DNA of 64,000 nt from Spirochaetota bacterium (GTDB lineage: Bacteria > Spirochaetota > Spirochaetia > SPDA01 > JAJSAL01): the NCBI GenBank assembly GCA_024274705.1, contig JAJSAL010000008.1, forward strand, positions 1 to 64,000, in the 5' to 3' direction. Numbering within the stretch: the stretch's first letter is position 1; every line of letters begins with the position of its first letter. The notes under the pieces are model-generated. The model saw only the letters and a program-made list of their open reading frames with translations, did no database searches and was not told the DNA's origin. A program made the translations under genes and the position numbers. Below are positions 44,162-51,569 of this stretch, in pieces.

Positions 44162-44874
44162 TTTCTCCGCCTTCTGTTCACAAGGATAATAAAATAATCA
44201 GGCCGGAAATATTCCACGGCATACAACAGCGGGTTGCCTTTAACATCCGTAATTTTCTGCTTCATCTTTAAAAGGGGTTCATTTACTTTATATTCCAGTT
44301 TAACCGCCAGATCGGGAGTGCATTTAACGGGAATTATTTCCGCGATACTGTTATCGATACTTAGATTCATTTCTTCTTCGATAAACTGATAAAAAGAAAC
44401 ATTGTGGTCGGTGATGTTCAAAAATTCCGGTACGAGACTGGAAGCAATATAATCCATCGAGTAAATGACCGGTTTATTATCCGCGGTCCGGACCCTTTTA
44501 AAAACCAGAATATCCGATCCTTCCTTAACGCCAAGCTTTTGGGACAATTCTTCATCGGCGACTACCAGTTCACGCTCGAACTCTTTTGCGCCCGGTTTGA
44601 ACCCGGCCACTTCAATCATCTCGGTAATTCCAAGGTTGTTGTTCAATGTGTCTGATATATGCTTGAGATCACTTGATATAAAGGTCCCCGTACCATGCTG
44701 TGTACTGATCAGTCCCTCCCCCCGGAGGACATTCAGCGACTCCCGCAACGTTAAACGGTTGACATCGATCTGTTCGGAAAGCGCGGATTCCGAAGGCAAC
44801 TTATCCCCGACTTTTAAATCGTTTGCCTTCATATAGTTTATTATCTTTTCACGAACCGTATTCTGTGAACCCAT
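44158..44874 (-). CDS. GntR/HutC-family transcriptional regulator (UTRA domain)
   Basis: A 238-aa regulator. The winged-helix DNA-binding domain (REKIINYMKANDLKVGDKLPSESALSEQIDVNRLTLRESLNVLRGEGLISTQHGTGTFIS) is followed by a UTRA ligand domain (VKRVRTADNKPVIYSMDYI-like sequence and NPLLYAVEYFRPDYF). HutC-type regulators sense sugars, amino acids or their phosphates and usually repress their own operon. It sits between transporter and enzyme genes, so it is the likely local regulator. Candidate sites are discussed at 45660-45738 and 51245-51298. Confidence 0.92.
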   Translation of the reverse strand: MGSQNTVREKIINYMKANDLKVGDKLPSESALSEQIDVNRLTLRESLNVLRGEGLISTQHGTGTFISSDLKHISDTLNNNLGITEMIEVAGFKPGAKEFERELVVADEELSQKLGVKEGSDILVFKRVRTADNKPVIYSMDYIASSLVPEFLNITDHNVSFYQFIEEEMNLSIDNSIAEIIPVKCTPDLAVKLEYKVNEPLLKMKQKITDVKGNPLLYAVEYFRPDYFIILVNRRRRK

Positions 44875-44942
44875 TATACCCTTCCCTGTTTACCTCGTTT
44901 ATACCAGTTACAACCCGGCCCATAGATACCGGAATAGAGGTG

Positions 44943-45620
44943 TCAGACCGATTGCAACATATCAACTACGGCTTTGACATTGTCCCTATAGGAACCCTCG
45001 GGTATGAATTTCTTCTCAAAAAACGCTCCTCCAATAGTGAAACCCCAGACTCCCTGCCGTATTGTTTCCTCAAGCCTCTCAAAACTATTGATTGACCCTG
45101 CCGAGACAATAGGAACCTTCACCTCATCCTGTAATGCAGCGATAAGTTCGTTCACATTGTCCGGGTATTTATACCGGTAAGCCAACAGATCAAAACCGTC
45201 GACCCCTTCCGATTCTATCCTTTTCGCATCTGCTACGATTTCTTCAATCGTACCGTCCAGTACCGAGGGTCTGTCGTAGATCTTCCCACAAAAGGGAAAG
45301 TATTTAATGTCACTCTTACCTATGATGTCCCGGATTGACGGGTAGAATACCGTTCCCATCAGATAATCAAAACCTAAATCCACCGCTTGTTTGGCGGGAG
45401 TGGAAATCTTATCCTCGGTATATTCAACAACTTCCAAAAAGGATTCAAAACCCCCTGCGTGGATTTTATCGTTCAACTCTTTCATTTCCGAAGCGGATAA
45501 CCCGATTTCTTTGAAACCGAAATAGTCGACGGGTAAATCTTTTACCATATCATAAAACGCGGCAGCGTCAGGGACTGTAACATCATTATGGGTGAACATC
45601 AATATTAATTTTGGCCTCAC
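44943..45620 (-). CDS. TIM-barrel protein of unknown specificity
   Basis: A 225-aa (beta-alpha)8-type protein. Strand-end motifs FGFKEIG, FLEVVEYTED, YLMGTVFYP, GFDLLAYRY and VPIVSAGSINSFERLEETI are followed by the phosphate-binding-like WGFTIGGAFFEK. The pattern recalls HisA/HisF, NanE and 3-hexulose-6-phosphate synthase-like barrels, but I cannot assign a family. The position directly downstream of an internal promoter and upstream of gntR points to an enzyme of the same sugar pathway, perhaps an epimerase or isomerase of a phosphorylated intermediate. Confidence 0.75.
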   Translation of the reverse strand: MRPKLILMFTHNDVTVPDAAAFYDMVKDLPVDYFGFKEIGLSASEMKELNDKIHAGGFESFLEVVEYTEDKISTPAKQAVDLGFDYLMGTVFYPSIRDIIGKSDIKYFPFCGKIYDRPSVLDGTIEEIVADAKRIESEGVDGFDLLAYRYKYPDNVNELIAALQDEVKVPIVSAGSINSFERLEETIRQGVWGFTIGGAFFEKKFIPEGSYRDNVKAVVDMLQSV

Positions 45621-45709
45621 ATTCTACCTCCTTAGATTACCGAATCGAAATCATGCATAAGGTGACATCGAGTGATATGACAACCACTATCAAGTCATCT
45701 GATGTGTTT

Positions 45710-45738
45710 AATGTAATGCACTACATATACTTTGTCAA
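45710..45738 (-). promoter_or_regulatory. Candidate internal promoter for the enzyme/shell part of the BMC operon
   Basis: On the minus strand TTGACA (45738-45733), a 17-base spacer and TACATT (45715-45710). The near-palindrome TGTAGTGCATTACA overlaps the -10 element, and a TGATA-10 bases-TATCA inverted repeat lies downstream. Both are possible GntR-type operators. The TIM-barrel gene starts at 45620 with an AAGGAGG ribosome site. Confidence 0.55.
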
Positions 45739-45771
45739 TATCACCGTTAGTCCAGGCAGTTTCGAGCATAT

Positions 45772-45794
45772 GCGGCTGCCCAGCGGGCAGCCGC
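45772..45794 (-). other. Stable hairpin just after the substrate-binding protein gene
   Basis: GCGGCTGCCC, a three-base loop and GGGCAGCCGC, a perfect 10-bp GC-rich stem starting 17 bases after the stop of the binding-protein gene. No U-run follows on either strand. It may act as a 3' stabiliser that raises binding-protein mRNA relative to the rest of the operon, or as a partial terminator. Confidence 0.65.
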
Positions 45795-45810
45795 AATCCT
45801 GCTCTCTTGA

Positions 45811-46992
45811 TTATTTTCCCGCCATGTAATCTTTCAGTGTCAAACCACCGTAATACATTTCAAACAGTTCGGAAACGTTGTCCTTGGTGATTACTTCAAT
45901 CGGTCCTATTATTTGTCCGGGAACATCGACGCCGTTCAGGAGATTTACCAGGTTCGACAATGTCCATTCGGCGTGGTTATATGCGTTGTAACCTACACTC
46001 CCCGTTATTTCACCGTTATAAATCCCCGCCAGGATGGGCCGGTCGTTATCAACACCTACGAGAATTATATCGCTCCTTCCTGCCGCCTTTCGGGCGTTGG
46101 CCATTCCGATGACAGCAGAGCTGTAGAGCCCCCAGGCTGCTACCATTTCAGGATTAGCCTGCACGGCGCCCTCAAATGCGGCATAGTGCTCTTCCGGCGT
46201 TATACCGGTGAGTTCAATGATCTCGATGCCGGGATACTTTCCAAGAACCTCTCTGAAACCGGCTTCACGGGTCTCGGCATTCGGATGGAGAAACGGCAGG
46301 GTCTGGAACACTATTGTACCCGCAACATCACCCTTGACTTTGAGGGCGTCAACGATTAATTCAGCGGATTTTCTGCCTATCTCAACATTGTCGATGGTCA
46401 TAACGCTGTTCACTTCACCAACCAGGGGCGGATTGCCTGCCATAACAGGGATATCAGCCTCTTTCAGTTTTTTCAGAATCGGTCCACATGCATTGAAGTT
46501 CGCCGGGTAAAACAGGACGCCGTCGACTTCCTGAAGTATCCACTGCTCAATGGCCTGGTCCTGAATTACCTGATCGTAATTCGCATCATTTACCAACAGT
46601 TCTATCCCCATTCTCTCAGCAGCCTTTTTCGTACCGTCCAGTACAAACGCACCGACCTCATCTACCGTAAAGTAGAGGGCAAGTCCGATTTTGTACTTTT
46701 TATTTGGAACGGGCAGCTTCTTCGGCAGGCCCTCAACCGATACCACTCCGCCGGTAGCCGTGATTGTGCTATTGCTTTCAACCCCATACTCCGCATAATA
46801 CTTGGTAAGATCCACCTTTGTACCGGGCTGCTGGATATAGGTAAACTCATCGATGTTGGAATGCACCGTTTGTACAGCCGCTGTCTCCTGTGTTCCTTCC
46901 GCCGGTTTGGCCTCTTTCTTGCCTCCGGCACTTACAAAAACCGGAGAAACAATAACAGCCAGCACTATTAACCAAAACAATACTCTTTTCAT
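45811..46992 (-). CDS. Sugar ABC transporter periplasmic substrate-binding protein (RbsB-like)
   Basis: A 393-aa periplasmic binding protein of the Peripla_BP_4 / RbsB class. A signal peptide (MKRVLFWLIVLAVIVSPVFVSA) is followed by GGKKEAKPAEG, a tail composition usual for spirochaetal binding proteins. An extra about 80-residue N-terminal segment precedes the first lobe (KYKIGLALYFTVDEVGAFVLDGTKKAAERMG). The later LVGVDNDRPILAGIYNGEITGSVGYNAYNHAEW is typical of ribose/allose-type binding proteins. It is last in the transporter order ATPase-permease-binding protein. The ligand is unknown. Confidence 0.9.
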   Translation of the reverse strand: MKRVLFWLIVLAVIVSPVFVSAGGKKEAKPAEGTQETAAVQTVHSNIDEFTYIQQPGTKVDLTKYYAEYGVESNSTITATGGVVSVEGLPKKLPVPNKKYKIGLALYFTVDEVGAFVLDGTKKAAERMGIELLVNDANYDQVIQDQAIEQWILQEVDGVLFYPANFNACGPILKKLKEADIPVMAGNPPLVGEVNSVMTIDNVEIGRKSAELIVDALKVKGDVAGTIVFQTLPFLHPNAETREAGFREVLGKYPGIEIIELTGITPEEHYAAFEGAVQANPEMVAAWGLYSSAVIGMANARKAAGRSDIILVGVDNDRPILAGIYNGEITGSVGYNAYNHAEWTLSNLVNLLNGVDVPGQIIGPIEVITKDNVSELFEMYYGGLTLKDYMAGK

Positions 46993-47163
46993 TTACTACT
47001 CCTTGCTTTCTTGTTTTATATTACCTTTCACTTTTGATAAGATTTGTTTCAAACAGGTTAATGTCCTCATCAACTTCCTCGATTCAAACCTCCCTCCACA
47101 ATTTTTTTAACCTCCTTTAATATTGGTATTACGTTCCAATGCGTACCGTACCCACAGAATTTT

Positions 47164-48141
47164 TCAGTTCTTCGGCTTAAACGCATTGTCTATCAGTACG
47201 GCAAAGATGATTACAATCCCCTTTACAAGTATCTGAACCGGATATTGGGCACCCATAAGGGACATACCGCTGCTCAGGGTTGCCATAATGAGGGCGCCTC
47301 CCAATGTACCCACTATGTTACCGAATCCGCCGGCAATTGCCGTGCCGCCGAGAATAACCGCCGAAATTGCGTCAAGGGGAAGGTCTATCGCGATATTGGG
47401 AATACCGCTGCTCATGAGCGCGGCAAGGATTAAACCGGCAAAAAAAGCAAAAACACCATTTATTATATAGGTAAAGAGTTTTACTACATCGATGTTTATT
47501 CCTGCGACCCTCGCTGCCTCCAGATTACCCCCGATGGCACGTACAAAAAATCCAAACTTCGTTTTTTTATAGAGTGCAAATGAGATCCCGAAGATGCCTG
47601 TCATGAGGAGAATCGGAACAGGGATAACTCCAAAGATTAAACCGTTTCCAAAAATAGTGACAAAAGCATCACTCACGATTGGTACAGGTCTCCCCTTTGT
47701 CGAGACCAATGCAATTCCCCGAAAAATATTCATGGTAGCCAGGGTAACGAGAAAGGGTTCTACATTCCCCTTCACAATGATAATACCGTTGAATGCTCCA
47801 AGAGCCACGGCAATACACAGGCACAGTCCTATCGCCAGGATCAACGGGATTCCCGCTCCCAGCATCAGTGCCAGGGATACTCCCACAATGGCGGCAGTAC
47901 CGCCTACAGAAAGGTCCAGCCCTCCCAAGGTTATTACAAAGGTCATACCGAAAGCGGTTATTGCAACATAACTCATGCGCTTGAGCATATTCAGCAGGTT
48001 TGTGGGATGTACGAAAATGTTTTTCATAATGGTAAAAGCGGCTATGAGTATTATCAGTATGAAAATCGTCCTGTACTTAATTACAATATCCAGTAAGGAT
48101 ACTCTGCTCTTTCCATGTGTTGTTTCAGTATTCATCTTCAC
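47164..48141 (-). CDS. Sugar ABC transporter permease (RbsC-like)
   Basis: A 325-aa inner-membrane permease of the ribose/xylose branch with about nine or ten hydrophobic segments. Signature blocks are VITLGGLDLSVGGTAAIVGVSLAL, ALVSTKGRPVPIVSDAF, AIGGNLEAARVAGINIDVVKLFTYI and LDAISAVILGGTAIAGGFGNIVGTLGGALIMATLSSGMSLMG. It starts directly after the ATPase gene, which ends at 48142, so the two are coupled. Confidence 0.93.
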   Translation of the reverse strand: MKMNTETTHGKSRVSLLDIVIKYRTIFILIILIAAFTIMKNIFVHPTNLLNMLKRMSYVAITAFGMTFVITLGGLDLSVGGTAAIVGVSLALMLGAGIPLILAIGLCLCIAVALGAFNGIIIVKGNVEPFLVTLATMNIFRGIALVSTKGRPVPIVSDAFVTIFGNGLIFGVIPVPILLMTGIFGISFALYKKTKFGFFVRAIGGNLEAARVAGINIDVVKLFTYIINGVFAFFAGLILAALMSSGIPNIAIDLPLDAISAVILGGTAIAGGFGNIVGTLGGALIMATLSSGMSLMGAQYPVQILVKGIVIIFAVLIDNAFKPKN

Positions 48142-49668
48142 TCACTTTCCCGGTTGATTATCTGATTTTTTCGGACTTCGGAGGGCGGCGAGAGACATAA
48201 TTACTTCCTGGGAAGCTTCATCTCTATGTACAATGCCTCTCATTTCCCCTTCGCGAAGCACCATAATTCTGTCTGCTATGCTGATAAGTTCCTGCAGTTC
48301 CGATGAGACCATAATGATTGCAGTCCCTTTCCCGGCAAGCTCCCCAATAATCGAATAGATTTCCGTTTTAGCTCCGATATCGATACCCCGTGTCGGCTCG
48401 TCGAAAAGGATTATATCCGGCTCAAACTCGAGCCATTTTCCTAAAGCTACTTTTTGCTGATTTCCCCCGGAAAGGGTATTAATAATCTGATCAAGCCGGT
48501 TGAGCCTGATGTTCAGGGCTTTCTTCTGTTTTTCGGCGATACTCCACAAATGCTTCCAGTCCAGATAACCTAAAGTGGATTTCTTCTGTACATTAATCAT
48601 GTTGATATTTTCAAAAACAGGCAGGCACAGCACCAGGCCGCTTTTTTTCCTGTCTTCAGTTACGAATGCAATCTTATTCCTGATTGCATGGAGCGGGTCG
48701 GTTGGAACAAATTTCTTTCCCTTCAGAAATATGTTACCCCGTGTAATGGGCCGCAAACCGAATAAGGTTTCCAGAAGCTCGGTCCGTTTAGCGCCAACGA
48801 GGCCGCCGATTCCGAAAATCTCACCCTCACATACTTCAAAGGAAATATCATGGAAGGTATTTTCACTGGAGAGTCCTTCCACACGCAGTACAGGATCACC
48901 GATCTTCACTTCTTTCTTGGGATAAACATTGGTAAGTTCTCTTCCCACCATCATGCTTATCAGGTCCTGCTCTCCCACGTCGGAATTATTTACCGTCCCC
49001 ACAAGATCACCGTCGCGGAGCACAGTGATTCGATCGGCAATACCGTCTATTTCATGGAGACGGTGAGAAATATAAATGATGGTTACTCCATCGTCCCGAA
49101 GTTTCCGGATAATGGTCATCAGTTTATCAGCATCTTTTTGAGATATTGAAGAAGTCGGTTCATCCATCAGGATAATTTGGGCATTGGAGGTTATCGCCTT
49201 GGCTATTTCCACTACCTGCTGTTGCGCGATTGATAAATCCTTCACAATATGGTTCGGGCCGATGTCGTTCTGCCCAAGGTTTTCCAGGGCTTCCCGTGCG
49301 ATTAAGATACAATCCCGGGTCTTTTGAAAAAAACCGGGAAATAAACCCTGTTTATCCAGCACGATATTTTCTGCAACGGTCATTCGGGGGCAGAGGGTAA
49401 GTTCCTGGTATATTGTGTGTATCGATGCATCCAGAGCGTCCTTCGGCTTTTTAAATGATACAGCCTTTCCGTTGATTATTATCTCACCGCCCTTATCCAC
49501 CGTATAATAACCGCTTAAAATTTTTATAAGGGAAGATTTGCCGGCGCCGTTTTCCCCAAGCAGGGCATGCACCTCACCCTTTCTCAACTGGAGATTGATA
49601 TTTCTTAATACATTTACACCGGAGAAAGTCTTACCGATGTTTTTCAATTCGATAATGATATCTTCCAA
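48142..49668 (-). CDS. Sugar ABC transporter ATPase, tandem domain (RbsA-like)
   Basis: A 508-aa protein with two fused ABC domains. The first domain has Walker A GENGAGKSSLIKI, a signature region IAQQQVVEIAKAI and Walker B QIILMDEPTSSIS. The second has the expected degenerate Walker A (FGIGGLVGAKRTELLETLFG), signature LSGGNQQKVALGKWL and Walker B DIILFDEPTRGIDIGAK. This is the standard RbsA/XylG/MglA architecture. With the permease and binding protein it makes a complete importer. Confidence 0.94.
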   Translation of the reverse strand: MEDIIIELKNIGKTFSGVNVLRNINLQLRKGEVHALLGENGAGKSSLIKILSGYYTVDKGGEIIINGKAVSFKKPKDALDASIHTIYQELTLCPRMTVAENIVLDKQGLFPGFFQKTRDCILIAREALENLGQNDIGPNHIVKDLSIAQQQVVEIAKAITSNAQIILMDEPTSSISQKDADKLMTIIRKLRDDGVTIIYISHRLHEIDGIADRITVLRDGDLVGTVNNSDVGEQDLISMMVGRELTNVYPKKEVKIGDPVLRVEGLSSENTFHDISFEVCEGEIFGIGGLVGAKRTELLETLFGLRPITRGNIFLKGKKFVPTDPLHAIRNKIAFVTEDRKKSGLVLCLPVFENINMINVQKKSTLGYLDWKHLWSIAEKQKKALNIRLNRLDQIINTLSGGNQQKVALGKWLEFEPDIILFDEPTRGIDIGAKTEIYSIIGELAGKGTAIIMVSSELQELISIADRIMVLREGEMRGIVHRDEASQEVIMSLAALRSPKKSDNQPGK

Positions 49669-49682
49669 ACTCCGCCAACTTC

Positions 49683-50693
49683 CTAATTGTTTTCATTGCA
49701 GAAAGAGAGTGACGCATCTATCATCTCATCAATTTTAACTTCACTATATTTCATTCCGAACATGGTGCAGCTGTAATCGAACAGTTTTGAAATCCTGCTC
49801 CCCTGGGCGCTCAACCGGTCATAATCTTCCTGCTCCATCTTCCATCCCAGGGCAGCCAGGTTATCGGTAAGCTGTTTCACCCTCTTGTTTCCAACGATTG
49901 CAGCAGTTATTCCTTGTTGATGTATGACCCAATTAATGGTGATTTGGGCCGGGGTTTTATTGTATTTAGCGGACAGCCGGTCCAGACTGTCTACCAGTTT
50001 CAACCCCTCGTTAAAAGCGTCTCCCTGAAACAGGAGGGTTATATGCCGTATATATCCTTCCCGTTCGGGCATGTCCTCCCGGGACCTGATCTTCCCTGTG
50101 AACAAGCCCTGCCCCAGGGGAGAATAGGCGAGAATACCGATCTGGTTCTCCAGGCAGACCCGGACAGTACCCGTATCCTCTATTTCCCTCCACATGAAGT
50201 TGTAAGCCTGTTGACAACAGGCGATATCGGTTACCGAAGCAGCTCTCTCCAGCTGTTTACCTGAGAAATTGGAAACTCCTATGTACCTGATTTTCCCGGC
50301 GTCCCTGATTTCAGTCATCCCGCCGATGGTATCTTCAACAGGTATATCCACGTCCGGATAATGGACCAGGTAGAGGTCGATATAATCGAGATTCATTCGT
50401 TTCAGACTAAGGTCTACCCATTGCGGCATCTTCTTCGGGTCGGCGCCACCCTTCGTTACGACGATGACCTTGTCCCGGATATTTTTTATGGCCTTGCCTA
50501 CAATTATTTCCGAATCGTCATATCCGATTGCCGTGTCGATCGTATTTATTCCCCGGTCTATTGCTTCCGCAATCACTTCGAAGGCATCACTGTCAGGAAC
50601 ATTTCCCCAATACCTTTCGCACCCGTACTGCCACGCTCCAAGGATAATGGGACTGATTAGCAGGTCTGTTTTTCCCAGTTTTCTGTATTCCAT
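49683..50693 (-). CDS. Aldo/keto reductase
   Basis: A 336-aa NADPH-dependent reductase of the AKR superfamily. The N-terminus YRKLGKTDLLISPIILGAWQYG, the catalytic Tyr in DTAIGYDDSEIIVGKAI, the Lys in VIVVTKGGAD and the His in DLYLVHYPD are all present. The open frame extends upstream to 50852 within the AllA-like gene. The AGGGAG ribosome site is spaced six bases from the ATG at 50693 (MEYRKLG), so that start is chosen. It probably reduces or oxidises the sugar or aldehyde used by this operon. Confidence 0.9.
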   Translation of the reverse strand: MEYRKLGKTDLLISPIILGAWQYGCERYWGNVPDSDAFEVIAEAIDRGINTIDTAIGYDDSEIIVGKAIKNIRDKVIVVTKGGADPKKMPQWVDLSLKRMNLDYIDLYLVHYPDVDIPVEDTIGGMTEIRDAGKIRYIGVSNFSGKQLERAASVTDIACCQQAYNFMWREIEDTGTVRVCLENQIGILAYSPLGQGLFTGKIRSREDMPEREGYIRHITLLFQGDAFNEGLKLVDSLDRLSAKYNKTPAQITINWVIHQQGITAAIVGNKRVKQLTDNLAALGWKMEQEDYDRLSAQGSRISKLFDYSCTMFGMKYSEVKIDEMIDASLSFCNENN

Positions 50694-50716
50694 ATGCATC
50701 TCCCTATTGCGGCGAG

Positions 50717-51220
50717 TCAAATACCGGCAATTGTTATCCTGCGGGCTGGTTTCAAGGTTGCAACAACACAATCGTTCGCGTAGGTTCTTTCCGGCAGGGC
50801 AACGAGAATATGTACCGTATCCGTTTTCAGTACAAACGGTCCGCTGTGCCACACTCCCATTTTCAAAACCACCATTATTCCCCGGGGAATGTGAACCACT
50901 TTGAGGCTGTCCGCGGGAATAACACCTGGAAGTGTCGCAGGACCGATGGTAATCGCAATATCACCGTCCAGGGGCAGGATTGCTTCCTCGGTATGATTAT
51001 GATATTCGATGAGCCCGACCACGGGTTCCCCTCTCGAGACCCTGCAGATTGAGAATGAAGCCACATTCCCGGCTCCTAATCGCAGGGAAATCATGTCCCT
51101 GTAAAAGTCCACATTTTCGGCTGCACTGATTTTTTCGGTTTTCGGATTGATCATTTTTTCAAAGTAACCGAATACCTTAAAATCCATATCTGCTAATTCA
51201 CACATTTCCAGACTTTTCAT
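50717..51220 (-). CDS. AllA/ureidoglycolate-lyase-like cupin protein
   Basis: A 167-aa protein resembling the ureidoglycolate lyase (AllA) fold: FKVFGYFEKMINP, a central VGLIEYHNHTEEAILPLDGDIAITIGPA and HIPRGIMVVLKMGVWHSGPFVL. A purine-catabolic role would be surprising here because no other allantoin genes are present. AllA-like cupins also occur in sugar and uronate operons, so a lyase or isomerase role for an intermediate is possible. It is the first gene of the 16-kb BMC operon, followed by the promoter region at 51324-51353. Confidence 0.75.
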   Translation of the reverse strand: MKSLEMCELADMDFKVFGYFEKMINPKTEKISAAENVDFYRDMISLRLGAGNVASFSICRVSRGEPVVGLIEYHNHTEEAILPLDGDIAITIGPATLPGVIPADSLKVVHIPRGIMVVLKMGVWHSGPFVLKTDTVHILVALPERTYANDCVVATLKPARRITIAGI

Positions 51221-51244
51221 TTTCTTCCTTCACTTTTGTTATCT

Positions 51245-51298
51245 AATTATATAAGTTCTATTTTTAATCATTAAATGTTTGAATTACCTTATATAATT
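51245..51298. repeat. 11-bp inverted repeat in the leader of the BMC operon
   Basis: AATTATATAAG (51245-51255) and CTTATATAATT (51288-51298) are perfect reverse complements separated by 32 bases. They lie between the -10 element of the promoter and the first start codon. They may be paired operator half-sites or form an AU-rich leader hairpin. Confidence 0.6.
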
Positions 51299-51323
51299 TC
51301 TTCAGTTATTCATCTGATGTCTT

Positions 51324-51353
51324 ATTTTAAAGGCACCAATTCCATTTTGTCAA
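51324..51353 (-). promoter_or_regulatory. Candidate promoter of the BMC/transport operon
   Basis: On the minus strand TTGACA (51353-51348), an 18-base spacer and TAAAAT (51329-51324). It matches the sigma-70 consensus at 11 of 12 positions. The transcript would have a leader of about 95 bases. Confidence 0.6.
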
Positions 51354-51452
51354 TACTTTTTTTATTCCCCTGCCAAAAAGCAAATCGCCGGCTGAAACAG
51401 CCGCGTTGTCCGCGCTTAAAACAACCCGGGAAAGCCGGTAAGAGGCAGAATC

Positions 51453-51569
51453 ATGAAAACGAAGATAGAGGAGCAGTTGATTCATACCGTGGAAACGGGT
51501 CCGCAGTTTCGGGACCTCCTTGATTTTTTCACTTTTCCTGTTCATGATAAAGAGAGGAGATACCTATGA
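51453..51569 (+). CDS. Small ORF translationally coupled to the DUF438 protein gene
   Basis: A 38-codon ORF (MKTKIEEQLIHTVETG...) whose TGA overlaps the ATG of the downstream gene (ATGA). An AGAGG sequence lies seven bases upstream of its ATG. Its C-terminal half, FRDLLDFFTFPVHDKERRYL, is helical and amphipathic. No family is recognised. It may be a real small protein or a leader peptide that controls the next gene. Confidence 0.5.
   Translation: MKTKIEEQLIHTVETGPQFRDLLDFFTFPVHDKERRYL

Larger units (their letters stand above)
51221..51452. other. Control region upstream of the BMC operon
   Basis: No gene is supported between the AllA-like start and the small ORF at 51453. The stretch is AT-rich. 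It holds the operon promoter (51324-51353), an 11-bp inverted repeat (51245-51298) and a short GC hairpin (CGGCTG-AAA-CAGCCG, 51389-51403). Confidence 0.6.

Noticed and set aside
45772-45794. GC-rich hairpin as a Rho-independent terminator
   Set aside because: The stem is strong but neither strand has a following U-run, so it was recorded as a stabilising hairpin instead.
50717-51220. AllA-like gene as evidence for allantoin or purine breakdown
   Set aside because: No other ureide or purine catabolic genes are present; the gene heads a sugar operon.
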